From: Valencia hispanica
Taxonomy: Eukaryota > Chordata > Actinopteri > Cyprinodontiformes > Valenciidae
Reading direction: 5' to 3'
Assembly (NCBI GenBank): GCA_963556495.2
Contig: OY747712.1
Coordinates: 19,320,735-19,384,734, forward strand
DNA: 64,000 nt
Shown one piece after another: positions 1 to 24,990 of this stretch (position 1 is the first letter of the stretch; each line of letters opens with the position of its first letter). The notes beneath the pieces are model-generated. The model was not told the DNA's origin. It made no database searches and saw only the letters and a list, made by a program, of their open reading frames with translations. The position numbers and the translations under genes were made by a program.

Positions 1-256
1 CAGGAGCAGAAAGAATAGTATTTTTTAAAATAAAATAAAACAATAAAGTGGATAAATTTGATAACTTAATAAAGCTGCGCAAAAAGATTTTTTCGTACTG
101 TCTGACATTAAATCAGGTGGGGTTTTTTTAGGTCAGACAGGAATACCAAAATAATTTTGTTTTGCTAAATGCCAGAATAATAAGACAGAAGTTTATTTTT
201 TAAATAGAGAATCTTCTAGGCTTTCTTGAGTCAGAAGACCATATCTACATTACAAT

Positions 257-516
257 TAGGCCTGCACGATATGAGCAAGATGTGCGATGACACTCTTCAA
301 TATTGGAATGACGATATCACTTGCGATATATAAGAAAAATATTTAAGTTTGCAATTTTAAGTTTTACAGTTCCTGTCTCTTTAATGTCAGCATGGGTGTG
401 AAAGCATTGCACATATAAAACACAATTATCGCATTTCAGAGGAGCTTTTGCGATGTGTTTATCGCACACGTTGACATTGCGATGACGATGAAAATACGAT
501 TAATTGTGCAGGCCTA
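257..516. mobile_element. hAT-type MITE, 260 bp, with exact 8-bp target duplication
   Basis: The terminal inverted repeats begin TAGGCCTGCACGAT (left) and, read inward from the right, TAGGCCTGCACAAT. They are flanked by the direct repeat ATTACAAT at 249-256 and 517-524. An 8-bp duplication is the hallmark of hAT transposition. The interior has several GCGAT/ATCGC motifs and no ORF. It lies in the yes1 intron downstream of exon 8. Confidence 0.8.
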
Positions 517-1043
517 ATTACAATAATTACTGGAACTTTGGTCCAGTCTACCTAACAGAACTGGAACAACTAAGCCTGGTTTGTAGCCTGCTTGCTCGCA
601 CACACTTCAACTTTCTTGTTCTTAAGCTTCTTAGGAAGTAATATAGTGGCATGGGTAAGTTATTGTTTAGTGCACTAGTCCCTCCTGCACCAAAATAGCC
701 CCTTGTTTTAATTAATACAGTTTGGGGAGATATGCTGTTTTGGATAATTTATCTCAGTGTTTCCGAAACTACAAAAACGTTTTGAAAAGTCTCTCATTCT
801 GGTGTTAAGCAAGCACAGTTTATGTTGGTAATCCTAACTGAATTGTCACAGAATGACAAAAAAGTGGTTATATTTTTTACACAGCAAATATTTAATTTCA
901 ACAGTAGATACTGCAAATGTTTTATGAAACATTTCTAAATGAGACATAAGTTTACTTTATAAAAAAATGATGGTTCAGTGCAACAATCTGCAAGGGGCAT
1001 CAAAAACACCTCCAACATTTTCAACTTTATAAGCAGTAAGCTA

Positions 1044-13333
<12,290 letters not shown>

Positions 13334-14569
13334 CGTCAAGCCTGCAGGAAAGAAATGGGGAGACTTTTATTTTGATCCAACTACACTTGGTATCCAGTTT
13401 GGGCGGCGCTAAACTGCCAAAATATAGTCTTCAAAAGGGATTTGATAAATAGTTACGATTGCAACTACAGTTAAATCCAAAATTATTCATTCCCCCCAGC
13501 AGATCTAGGTTTAGGCTAATATTTTAATTCTCAGACATTTCTTCAAACTGGAAATAATATTGATGTTTTTGGGAAGACCAGAGTCAAGGCTTATATATGA
13601 CAGAATATGTGGAGGGAGATAAAAAATTCGGGTGATAGCACAGAGGCCTTCCAACTTCTAATATTTGGTGCTCATCACCGCAGATAAATCCTAAAACTAC
13701 CAGTAAAAACATGCAAAAAGCTTGTCAACCAAGGGTTTGATTGCTGTAATGCCAATACAGACTTTTCCATTTGTTATAAAAAGGGTATAACTAATTTGTA
13801 CATGCAGTTTGTTTAATACAATGTAAATTTAAAAAATTCTTCCAAGGTTTACCCGTTTCAAGTCATTATTTTCAATGGTTTACAGATTTATTAATAAGAT
13901 GCCAGAGAAAGTGCTGAAGTAATCTGAAGTGATCCGTCCCTCCCCCACCTAGTGCTGTGTGGACACCTGCACTTTTCCTTTGCTTACAAGAAATATAAAT
14001 TAATTAGTTTGTAAAGTTTTCCAAGCGCTAAAAACTTAAACAGTTGCAGTGTGTGTGAACCTAAAGGCACGACAACTATCCCTTTTATTAAGGTAGCACA
14101 GTTGAAGAAACCCCAAAAACAATGAGCAGCATGTCTGTTAACCAGGCTGCAGACCTGCTACCTGTGCCCAGGTTGGCTGATTAACTAAAAAGCTAATAGC
14201 TTGTTAAATGTGTACTCCTCTATAAAAGAGCAGAACAGCAAAAACAGAATATTCTGTACAATAAGCCCATTAATAATAATTTTTAAAAAACAACTAGAAA
14301 ACTACTCGAGTGGATGTTTATTGTACATTTCTGTCAAGTCTATGAAAACGTCAAATTGTAACTAACGGATTAAATACAAAATATCTGATCTTTTTGTAGA
14401 ATGTGGCAAGAAATTCTTGTTACCCAAGGCTATTGGGACAATAAAATAAAAAAGTAAATAAAATTATTAACTTGGGAGGACCACATTCATAACACCCCTC
14501 CCAAACACAACCGCTGTACAAACTGCCTTAGCATTTTGGTGGTTTCAAATAAGGATAACCCTCGTGTTT

Positions 14570-15155
14570 TTGTTTTTTTTATTTGATACAGACAGCTCCT
14601 GAGGGTCCTTCTATTGAAGCTTCCCCTGCAGTATGTGAAAACTTTTTCTATCTATAAAAGGTTTTTAACACTAGGACTCAAATTATCCCTCCTCTATGGT
14701 TACAGTAGAGCCTGTTATTGCCTCAATTATATTTGTTAAGTCTGAGCCTGTAACTCCCTCTTGCTTGGAGAAAATAGTTAATCATTTGAAGCTGGCCGGG
14801 TCGCCATACGATCCTATTGTCCCTCGCCTGTTTAAGGAGGTTTTTCCCGCTATAGCACCATTCGTATTGCACAGTGTAAATGAGAGCGTGATTATGGGGA
14901 AGTCCCCACTAGTTTTAAACATGCTGTTGTTGTCCCATTAGTTGAGAAAGTTGGCCTTGATTTAGCTGGCCCGGTGAATTATCAACCAATGTCCAAGCTT
15001 CCTCTGCAAGCAAAAATATTGGAAAGGATTGTTTTTAACATTTAAAAGTAATTTCTGGATGAAAATTATATTCCGGAGGTTTCATATTACTTTCATAGTA
15101 CATAATCGGCATTATTGAAGGTTACAAATGATGTTTTGTGTTGGAGTGTATAAAT
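14570..15155 (+). pseudogene. L2-like LINE reverse-transcriptase fragment, left part
   Basis: The broken frame reads LKLAGSPYDPIVPRLFKEVF, then (in another frame) PVNYQPMSKLPLQAKILERI and VTNDVL, matching the order of L2/CR1-clade reverse-transcriptase N-terminal blocks. A frameshift is needed near 14,935. It then jumps directly to the post-catalytic part (from 16768), so the RT core is deleted. The hAT element is inserted at this junction. Confidence 0.6.
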
Positions 15156-16759
15156 TAGGGCTGGGCGATAATTAGATAGCAATATATATCGATCGATAGA
15201 CGTGTGGTGCGATAGAAAAAAAAAAGGGGTCGACAAAAAAGTTCAATAGGAAAAAAAGTTTCCCCTAATTTTTTCATTATAGCCTATCAGGTAGCTTAAT
15301 ACAACAATTATTACTTACTCCAAACAAATCATTACCGCTGATAGGCAGCTCTGTCAGCCATCCCCCTCTCCTTTCAAACCACAAAAAGGATGAAATGATT
15401 TCAGCTGAAACAGAATTGTTTTGATAGTCCCTAAGCGAACCATCGCCGTAACTTCACGTCGGTCAGATCTCACAGCAAGGGAGCAGCGGAGGAAGTTGTT
15501 CCGGATAAATGTTTCAGTGACTCAGGTAAAGGTTGCATCCCATTTTGAACCGATCCTCGACGCACTAAAACACTAAACGTAGCAATAATAAAACCAAATA
15601 AAATACTACAATCAGTTGTCTTAGCAGGACTCCCCTCTCCCGGCTCGCTGCGAATCCATTACAGAGAGACACAGGAAACTTACCCAGGTCGCTGCTAACA
15701 CCTGTGGCTTTTAAAATGTCCCCCTCGGTTCTGCCCCCGGTCCTCAGAAGCGAAGAACGCTTTAAAAAACACAACAGGGTTGGATAGGCCAGCCGGCCGA
15801 AATGAATTAGAATAAGGTCCCATTTACACGAAGGAAAAACGCAGATATTTCCCTGCGGTTTGGCCTCTCATTTACACGAAAACCCTGTTTTTAATCACAG
15901 AAAACTATTATTTCTAAAAACTCCGGCCAAAGTGGAGATTTGCGTCTTCGTCTACTTAATTGTTTGCGTGTGGACAGAAATAACCGGAGTTTTCAGCTCT
16001 GCAACGTCACTTTCCGGGACAAAAATGCTCCAAAATCACTTGTGCTATCTGTGTTTGCACTCAGAAACAGCATTTATGCCCTCAGAGATGTGGCATCATC
16101 GATTGTCCAAGCGCTTTTTGTTTGCTAGCTTTTACAACCTCATGTAGAAGTTAGAGGTTAGAACATAGAAAGTTACTCTGAGTGGATAGGATTTGGGGGA
16201 ACTACTGCCCTTTACAGGTTTAGCATGCCTATGAATGTGCTTAACAACACACTTTATGCGGTTAGGTGTGGACGGAGATTTTTTTTTAAACGAGGTGGTG
16301 AAAATATACGTAAAAAAAACAAACCCTGCTACGTGTGCACATAGCCTAAGCTTTATTGACAAACTAAACCAAAGGTTTAAGCCATTAATATTATAACGTG
16401 TCATAAAATGTTTAAAAGATTAAAATGGATCAAGATAAGCCTTTAATTTCAATTACTAACAATTAAAAAATATATAATATAATGGTTAATAATATGACTT
16501 TTCTTTGTATTTAATGATGTTACTCAGGTCTCTATTTGTTTCTGTGTCTTACAAACTTATTCATGATAAAAGACGTGTTTGAAAAATGAATTAATTTAAT
16601 TCTTAGTTAAAACTAGTTAATTGAAGAATAACAAAATGACCGGGGAGGCACTTAAAATACATTTTTTACGTTTTGTGATATTTATCGATAATTATCGATA
16701 TCGATCAATATGACTATTCCCTTTATCGATATGCTCTTTTTCTATATCGCCCAGCCCTA
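15156..16759. mobile_element. Non-autonomous hAT element, 1,604 bp, inserted in a LINE
   Basis: A perfect 15-bp terminal inverted repeat TAGGGCTGGGCGATA occurs at both ends, with subterminal ATCGAT-rich repeats. The direct duplication GTATAAAT lies at 15148-15155 and 16760-16767. Removing the element and one duplication restores continuous flanking LINE sequence. No transposase ORF is visible inside; the frames at 15,860-16,147 look like chance. Confidence 0.85.
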
Positions 16760-16767
16760 GTATAAAT

Positions 16768-17640
16768 GATGTTAAATCCTGGATGTCAGCAAATTTCCTT
16801 CAGTTCAATGAGAGTAAAACAGAAGTCCTGCAAATTGGCCTTAGTAGATTGGGTAGTGGTGGTCATTTAAGTTTTGGACCATTATCACCACTCATTAAGC
16901 CCTGGGTTTCCAACCTCGGTGTAAAAACGGATGGGGATTTGAAATTTGACAAACAAATTAGTGCTGTAGTCAGGGCTATTTCTTTCACCTAAGGCAACTG
17001 TCTAAAATTAAATCTGCTCCTTCGGTGCATAATTATGAAATTCTGATGACAGGTATTAGTCGGTCTCTGCTTGCGCCTCTGCAAATGGTACAAAATGCAG
17101 CAGCGCATCTTTTAACTGCTTCACGGAAGTATGATCACATTTCTCCAACCTAGGCGGGCCTTCATTGGCTTCCTGTCCGGTATTGAATTTGTGCTTTTAT
17201 TTGTTTTGAAATGTTCAAATGGCTTACCCCTACTTATTTTGGGTAATCTGTTGAAGGTATATGTTCCCTCACGTTCTCTTAGGTCAGTGGAAATGAATTT
17301 GCTTGAGGCTCTAGAGCTTTCTGTGTCATTGGCCCAAAATTGTGGAATGACCAAACCCAAAGTGTTAAACAGGCTGACTCGATGGAATTTAAATCTCGTC
17401 TAAAGGCTCATTTTTTTTCTCTTGCTTTTTACTAAAATTCTCAATTTTACTGCAATTGCTGTACTGTGTGTTACTGTATTATGTGCTTTTATATTATGTA
17501 TTGTACAGCACTCTGGTCAACACTGTTTGGATTTGGAAGGGCTTTTCTTGAAACTCAGTAAAAAGGCCTTAAGTGGGGTGTTGGAGAGTTATTGTGTATC
17601 AAGTCAACACTTGAAATGCAACATCCTATAACTATGAATA
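16768..17640 (+). pseudogene. L2-like LINE C-terminal domain, right part
   Basis: Broken frames read VKSWMSANFLQFNESKTEVL, LGVKTDGDLKFDKQISAVVR, then LLKVYVPSRSLRSVEMNLLE and LWNDQTQSVKQADSMEFKSR, the conserved order at the C-terminal end of L2-clade ORF2 proteins. Several frame changes and stops make it a dead copy. Confidence 0.65.
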
Positions 17641-17847
17641 GGCGAGTATTGCTGATTAATCTTTTTTTTTGCATTATTTATTGTTGCAAGTGATAGATTT
17701 ATAGGTCAAAAAGATGTAATGATTTTTTTAGTACCAATGTCACTTTTATCCTCCTAATAATTAAGTTAAAATATCAAAATTAAATTTTAAGTCCATATAA
17801 ACCATGCTGAGCTGTGATCACCTCTGTGATTTAATCCCACCTAAGAT

Positions 17848-18451
17848 TTAAAAAGGTGCAATATATCAGAATAACATCATGTGGTCAAATTTGAAGTCTA
17901 CAGTCCATGTAAAACAAAAGAGTCTGCTCTCAGCCACTCAACCCCTCCCCTTCGTGAGTTTCACGGCCGGTTGCCAGTTACGGCTCAGCGGCAGAAGATT
18001 CAAGATGACAACCAAATGCGGGTCATACATAGCAAGTTGAGAAGTGAATAAATACATTTCACTGTAATATCGAGTTGTTGGTAATCAAAAAAAAGTAGCT
18101 GGAGATATTTTTAGAGCAGATGCTTTTTTCCTAATTTACTGCTAGCATTGTTAGCTCAATGTTAGCCTCTAGCCCGGTTGGTGTCGAATTACAAATGGCA
18201 ATGTTTATGTTGAAGACTTGGCAACCTTGAGGGTTCACATGTGACTGGCTCTGGAACCAGGAAGTTTGGAGGCGGGACAGATTGTGTTATTGACTACGTC
18301 CCTCTGCAGTGTTTTTAAAATGATAAAAACTTGCATCCACCCAGCCGGCTGAGAAGGAAATCTGTTTCAATTTAACCTTCATTCCAACATGATTGAGACA
18401 GACTGTTGCGTGATTATTTCATTGTAAAATTGTTATACATTGCACCTTTAA
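17848..18451. mobile_element. TTAA-flanked MITE, about 600 bp
   Basis: TTAA at 17848-17851 and 18448-18451 flank imperfect inverted ends AAAGGTGCAATATAT (left) and, read inward from the right, AGGTGCAATGTATA. A TTAA target is the mark of piggyBac-type insertion. The interior contains GC-rich stretches and GTTAGC motifs but no transposase. Confidence 0.55.
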
Positions 18452-20848
18452 ACAGGTTTTTTTTTTTACTTTCCTTTTTCTCAGGCATAAAATCTCCCAT
18501 GCATGTAAGCCTTACATTTTACCCAATTAATACAGCTTTCTACAAAGCATGAAGAGAAAGACAAGAAGCAACATTCAGGCTGGTTAAAGGAGTAAGGGTG
18601 AATTCCTTGTCTGCACAACAAGTCCTAAAGGACGTGTGAGGAACATTAATCCTTTGATGACTGACTGCATGAAAACACCCAGTCGAAGAGTAAACATTGT
18701 TCTTTATAAATGAATAAAACAATTTGAGATTATTTCGACATCAGTCATGCAGAGTATACAGAAATATGAGTGCATGTAAGTGTAGGAGTAGGTGCATGTG
18801 TCATCAACGGCTGCTGATGTCAGCACATCAACTCATTTTACTGTCACCTTTGGCCTCATTGTTAAGTTACTTCAGTACAGTTTCCGTGTGTCAGAGAGCT
18901 ACAGATAAAATAAGAGGTTTTTAGTGATTCATATCTTGGCATCTGAAAGACTTTACAATTGTTTCGAGTATCTGTGAGTGACACTTTCCACAGGCGTGTA
19001 ACAGTATTAAAGTAACATAAAACAATAAAGAACGACAATAATTCTAGAAAAAGGATACAAGACATTGCCTTGACATATTTACAAATGAAGGTAAATGCAT
19101 ATTGTGATCCAATGAGGGTACGACTAAATTAAACTGAAATATTCTAGTCCTTAGCCTCATATTCAAAAAACTATCCTTGGAACAAAAACAATGATACCTT
19201 AAAGACTTCTGGTAACAAATGATGCCAAAAAGTTGCAAAAAAAAAAAACAAAAGCACAAAAATGTCTAAGTAGATAATGGAGGTAAAAGAAAGAGAGAAA
19301 ATAAGTTTTATCTGTGGTAAAAGAGAAATTGGGTTTCTAAGTCTAATTAAGAACGATTTTAAACTTTTTTTATATTCCAACTGTCAAAATTTTAAAGGGT
19401 ATAATGTTTTTAGCCTTTCATCTTCATTCTGTCCGCCTTTCCACTGCAATTACTGCATCTCCAGTTTTTTTTTTTTTTCTCAGAACAAATTGGAGGAATC
19501 AACCAAATGGTTTCAGTGAAACAGCTTTGCATGCACAGCACAAATGGCACTGTCCTCCTTCACAGCTCAAATATCAAAAAGACAGAGCATAAATTCTTCC
19601 TACAGAAATCATCCATTTGTAGATTACACAGCTGGGTACAGTTGAGCTGGAAAAACAACTAGCTGACCGCATATTTTGTAAATATTTGTCATAAAAAAGA
19701 CATTAAATTAACATTGTGTCTTGTAATTTAAAAAATGTAATCTTCCAAGTCTTAATTAAAAGGATCTATCTGATCAAAGAAACCAAATTTAAGGGTGCTC
19801 GGTGCAAGTTAAATTGTTGTACTGACTTGTAAAGCTTTGATAGAGTTGAAGCCCAAGATACCACAGCATACTTTTGGTTTTCCTCCCAATTTCTGCTGGT
19901 TTATTATGTTTTTATATTGTAAAAACAATGACAATTTACTCTGTCAAAAGCAATAAATGAAAGCTCTGTCCTTTGTATATTTTTGAATAAGTAGAAACGT
20001 AGAAGGTGTTTAAGAGGTTAGGACAAAACACCACAATAGCATTCACACACCAAAGCTTCTAACGTATATGTTAACTACAGAAAGGAGGGTTATGTTGACT
20101 TCATGAGTTAGGCAGGAATAGAGCTAAATTTCAAACCAAACCAAAAAAAACTACAATGAGCTAAATTTATTGTACCACACCAAGACCAATCTGTTTTCTT
20201 TAGATACAACAAAAGGAAGGCCATGGCCTCTGAACAGCTGCACCAGAGGGAAATCCGATGGGGCCCAGCAATCAATCCATGGATCTATTTGTACAAGATA
20301 GAATATCGACTTTCTTCTAATGAATAAACAGGGTTGACAAGAAACACTGAGGGAATAGAAGCAAAATAGATAGGAGATCAAGATTAATTGCAACAAATGA
20401 CCCAGAGACATGAAAACAAACAAGAAGCAAAGCAAGAGGTTTGGTTAAAAAATTACGATTTTTCCATTTCAGCAGGTGACATTTTCAATTATGCAGTTCT
20501 TCTCACAGCAGATGTCTTAAATTTTGTTGTGACACAGAGTAAGCGAGTTTTGTCTGGTTTACAATAACCATCATTAATTATGATCAATAATGTAATAATA
20601 ATATAATTATTGATGAGGTTCAAGTTTAATTTATAAATAGTAGGGGCACCACTTCTGTTTTAGATTTTTGATTAATCATTGATATTTTTGTATTAAAATT
20701 CAGTGTTCATAGGCTATATTAAAATGCAGTGAGAATAGAAAAATTGCGTGTTTCCTCATTGAGATCTTCATTACAAGTGAGACACCTCTTGTTTCAGTTA
20801 AACGGAATAAATTCACGGTAGTTGCACAAAGAAAATATGCGCTATAAG

Positions 20849-20849
<1 letters not shown>

Positions 20850-20889
<40 letters not shown>

Positions 20890-20890
20890 T
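20850..20890. repeat. Poly(A) tract joined to (AT)n
   Basis: About 18 A residues are followed by about 12 AT units. This is a simple repeat in yes1 intron 1; chance frames with poly-Tyr-Ile stretches arise from it. Confidence 0.85.
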
Positions 20891-20984
20891 ACTGATAAAC
20901 TATATGAATGAGTTTAATAGTGTCGTCTACATGTCTGGCCATTATTTTTGGTATTTTAGTACATTTCAGTAAAAATATTAATTT

Positions 20985-21645
20985 TCTACCAAAAACCGTA
21001 ATAGGCGTGCCCTTCTCAGATTAAAACTCTACACTTGAATTTGAATCAGGCATTGCTACTGGCTCAGCCAAAATGGCTGATGTCAGCCGTGCCCTGCCGC
21101 TGTATAGTATAAAAGAAGCAGTCTCCACCCACACCTCCTCCACAGAACCTCCCTCCTTTTCCTCTCTTTCCCCTGGTGAAGGAAGATCACGGCAAGCTTG
21201 GGTGTGTATTGCAGCCCTGTGGCTGTGCAGTGTGACCATGTTCCCCGACAGCTTATTCAATGCTGGTCTGCTTGTGACAGTCTATGCTTGTGTGACGTTG
21301 GCTTTTGGAGCTTCCTGCTGGAGCATACAGTGTGACACACCTCTAGAGCTTGGTGGAGCTAGCAGTGGGGCATGAAGCAGTCCTTTGAGACGGCTGAAAA
21401 GTGCACAGTGTGAAGCGGGCATCAGGCAAAGGAGTTAGCGTCTCTATTGCTCTCCAACTTTCTCGCTGTCTGTAAGTCACTGCAGCAGCGACAGACGTTA
21501 ACATGTCAATCACAGCCCTAACCACGCCCAGCACTCTCCCCCCACACGTTCGCTGGTCCTCCAGGCAACACCTCCTTTTGGCACATCTTTCAAACAGGAA
21601 ATGTGGGCGGAGTAAGACTCTGGTAAGGGGGTCATTTGCTCTTTA
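20985..21645. repeat. Repeat-like block ending in a TTAA terminus (partial MITE?)
   Basis: The sequence GGCTCAGCCAAAATGGCTGA near 21,060 and the right end GTCATTTGCTCTTTAA look like parts of a TTAA-type fish MITE. No matching left terminus was found, so the element may be truncated or two fragments. Confidence 0.3.
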
Positions 21646-23069
21646 ACTTCAACTTGCATGTTGTAGCATATATAAAGAATAAAAATAATGATTTTTCTAA
21701 GATCAAGTGGTTTTTCAAATTACAGTCAAACCATTTTATGTTAGATTTTACATTTTTGTTTTAGCTTTTCAGTCAACTAAAATGTCACCTATTAGGATTA
21801 CGTTCATGTTCTTTACAGATTAGTGAAACCAGCACATAAAAAAAAAGAAAAAACCATACGTGACCGTCACCTCTGACCCCATTACATCCTGTATGTAGAA
21901 TTCAGCATTGTTCAAAATGTCTGCCAGACCCTGAAGCGACAACAAACTGACAGCTAAGCTTACAGAAAACTGCAAAACAGAGAAGAGTAGCAAACCACAG
22001 AAACTTCAGCTATCCAAAGCATAACGTTGACCAAAAGCAATTATTTAAAGTTCTCCTTTGACGTCAGAAAAAAATACATATTGTATATATACACAAAACA
22101 TATTTTCCTTGTGTGTGGAAAAATAAAAACTAGTCAACCAAAGTTGATCTACTAGAGGGTACTAAAGTACTAAAAGTATGTTAATAAGAGCCAAGATGTC
22201 CTACCTTACATGCAGTACTCAGGTATCCCCAGATAGCTTTTGCGTGGACTAGTAATTAATGTACAATGTTAAAAGGAAAGTACTAAGTGTATACAGAAGA
22301 GCTTTTTCTTTAAGTGGTGTCCACACAAAAACCAAAAAGGAAACACCTTAAAATTTAATAAATAATAAATCAATGAGTCATATTAAAACAAAGCTAGCAT
22401 TTGTCTAGCAATTGGGCTGTTTAAAACACTGAGCAGGAACAAGATGTGAGTTTAATGGAAGCACTATGTGTTGAATCAAATTTATGTTTAGAAACAGATA
22501 AAACAGCTATACTTTTACTGTACAACTTGGGAACTGTCAAAGTAAAATCGCTTTCTTAACCCACGTAGTCCTGCTAAACTGGCATATTAACGCTGTCCTG
22601 CAAACACTTTGGTTGTCGCCATCAAGAAAAAGAAATACGATAAGTCAAGTAAGCCACAAAAAATATCAAAGTGAACCATGTAATTCAGATACTCCGTTTT
22701 CAAGCCTATACATAATTTTGTTAACCTCATTGCAATATCAGATGATAAATGAGTCCTAATCGAATCCAATGTATCTGACAGCGGTTGCAATCTAGCCATT
22801 TATACGGATTAATATAGGAGTTCCTTACTAAACTCAACAGCCAATCGGTCCTGTTAGTTCTCACCCTGTGGTTTTATGTTAGTCGCACCCATAGTGAAAG
22901 ACAGCAAGCTGCAATTATTATATTTTTAATCAGAGCTTATTTCTGTGCAAATATATTTACAGTGAAAGAGACTGACTTTATAAAGGCAGAACATCATGTT
23001 CTGATGGCTATTACAACACAACATTAAATGAAAACGTATTGAAATATGCCAAGGGTTCAATTATCAATG

Positions 23070-23235
23070 AGTCAACATGCTAGCATTAAAGGGCCTATAT
23101 CATGCAAAATCAACTTTTGACCATTTTATATTGTTATTTACTCATCAAAATGATTCCCAAAGCGTTTTTTGGCTTCAAGCATCACCTTTCCTGCTCCCTG
23201 AGCTGCAGATTATGATATTGTATCGATATTCAAAA
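23070..23235. repeat. Partial TTAA-type repeat
   Basis: The segment starting TTAAAGGGCCTATATCATGC has the form of a MITE terminus beginning with TTAA. The opposite terminus is missing; it abuts the antisense LINE to the right. Low-complexity T-rich sequence lies between. Confidence 0.3.
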
Positions 23236-23299
23236 GCAATTTATCATCTTTTTTAGGCTTTTTTTTTTTGAATTTGAATGGAACCATTAATGACCGTAA

Positions 23300-24215
23300 T
23301 GTAAAAATCATCCCAGTCAATGCCCCCCGTCCAACAGGGCATTGTAGCCAAGCAGGCTACCGGACCAGGTGTACCATCTATGGAGAGAAAAAACACTAAG
23401 AAAAAAAAAAGTTAACAGTCGAAATAACAGCATATAATGCAACTGGAGAGTAGTAGAAAAGAAAGTAGCAGAGTGAAGAAAAGTGGTCAGTCTGTCCTCC
23501 AGCAATCTGAGCCAATAGCAGCATAACTACAGAGATAACTCAGGATGACCTTAGCCGCTCTAACTATAAGCTTTATCAAAAAGGAAAGTTTTAAGCCTGG
23601 CCTTAAACATAGAGTGTCTGCCTCATGGACTAAAACTGGAAGCTGTTTCCACAGGAGAGGAGCCTGATAACTAAAAGATCTGCCTCCCATTTTACTTTTA
23701 GAAATCCTTGGAACTACAAGTAAACCTGCAGTTTGAGAGCGAAGTGCTCTGTTGGGAACATATGAAACAATTAGATCTCTGATGTATAACGGAGCTTGAT
23801 TATTAAGGGCTTTATGTGACAAAGGGGATCTTAAATTCAGTTCTGGATTTAACAGGGAGCCAATGAATGGAAGCTAAAACAAGAGAAATGTGATCTCTCA
23901 TTTTAATATTCATCAGAACTCTTGCTGCAGTATTTTGGATCAACTGAAGGCTTTAAATTGCATTTTGTGTGCTTCCTGATAGTAAAGAATTACAGTAGTC
24001 CAGCCTTGAGGTAACAAATGCATGGACTAGTTTCTCAGCATCACTCCTGGACAGGATGTTTCTAATTTTAGCAATATTCCGGAGGTGAAAGAAGGAAATC
24101 CTAGAAACTTGTTTAATGTGGGATTTGAATGTCATTTCTTGGTCAAAAATAACACAGAGGTTCTTTACGTTATTACTGGAGTCCAATTTAATACCCTCCA
24201 GATGAAGTAATTGAC
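23300..24215 (-). pseudogene. L2-like LINE fragment (subfamily A), antisense
   Basis: On the minus strand, 24264-23953 reads VKNLCVIFDQEMTFKSHIKQ and FFHLRNIAKIRNILSRSDAE and RLDYCNSLLSG. Then 23822-23487 reads ALNNQAPLYIRDLIVSYVPN, RALRSQTAGLLVVPRISKSK and SYQAPLLWKQLPV. These are successive C-terminal blocks of L2-clade ORF2. The 3' part (23300-23480) matches the copy at the right edge of the window. Confidence 0.65.
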
Positions 24216-24990
24216 TAAGGCAAGGGAAGGCTATTTTATTTGTATAGCACACTTTCAACAACATTCAAGGTACTTTACATGATTATGGGGTAAAATAAAA
24301 ATAGCAGTAAAACAGACGAAGCTTATCAAGTAAAAACAGCAATAAAGCAAGGAGCATACACAAAACATATGATACAAAGCATTATTCAAAGGCAGCTCTA
24401 AACAGATAAGTTTTTAGTTGTGATTTAAAAGAACTCAGTGTTTCAGCAGCTTTGCAGTGTTCTGGTAGTTTGTTCCAGATTAAAGGAGCATAGAAATTTA
24501 AAGCTGCTCCTCCCCGGTTGGTTCTAATTATAGGGATGTTGAATAGACTGGAATTAGAGGACCTGAGTGGTCTGGTGGGTTGGTATAGTAACAGTAGATC
24601 TTCAACATACTTTGGTGCTAAGCCATTCAATGATTTGGAAACTAGTAAAATTATTTTGAAGTCTATTCTCTAAGCTACGTGGAGCCAGTGTAAGGACTTT
24701 AGAACTGGGGTGATGTGCTCTACTTTCCTGGTTCTAGTGAGGATGCGAGCAGCAGCGTTCTGGATCAGCTGCAGGGATTAACTAAGCAGTTTCTTTTTTA
24801 GAGCTTTTGGTCCAAAGACGGCAACTTCTGTCTTGTCAGAATTTAAGAGCAAAAAGTTTAGAGTCATCCATGTTTTTATGTCTTCTAGACATGCCTGTAA
24901 TCTACCTAAGTGACTGGATTCATCAGGATTTATGGATTAATTTAGTTGTGTATCATCAGCATAGCTGTGGAAATTTATGTAGCATAGCCA
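24216..24990 (-). pseudogene. L2-like LINE fragment (subfamily B), antisense
   Basis: The minus-strand frame at 24630-24382 reads MNGLAPKYVEDLLLLYQPTR, PLRSSNSSLFNIP, FYAPLIWNKLPEHCKAAETL and LKTYLFRAAFE*, the C-terminal end of an L2-clade ORF2. Upstream (24,782-24,900) lies a broken block KTWMTLNFLLLNSDKTEVAV FGPKAL in the same orientation. The 3' tail ends near 24,216 with AAATAAAATAG. A second copy is at 38,250-38,760. Confidence 0.65.

Noticed and set aside
13334..13339. Upstream start (TTG, Leu-Thr extension) before the yes1 ATG
   Set aside because: The frame is open upstream, but Gly2 must follow the initiator Met for myristoylation, and ATG at 13333 has strong context and matches all Src-family starts.
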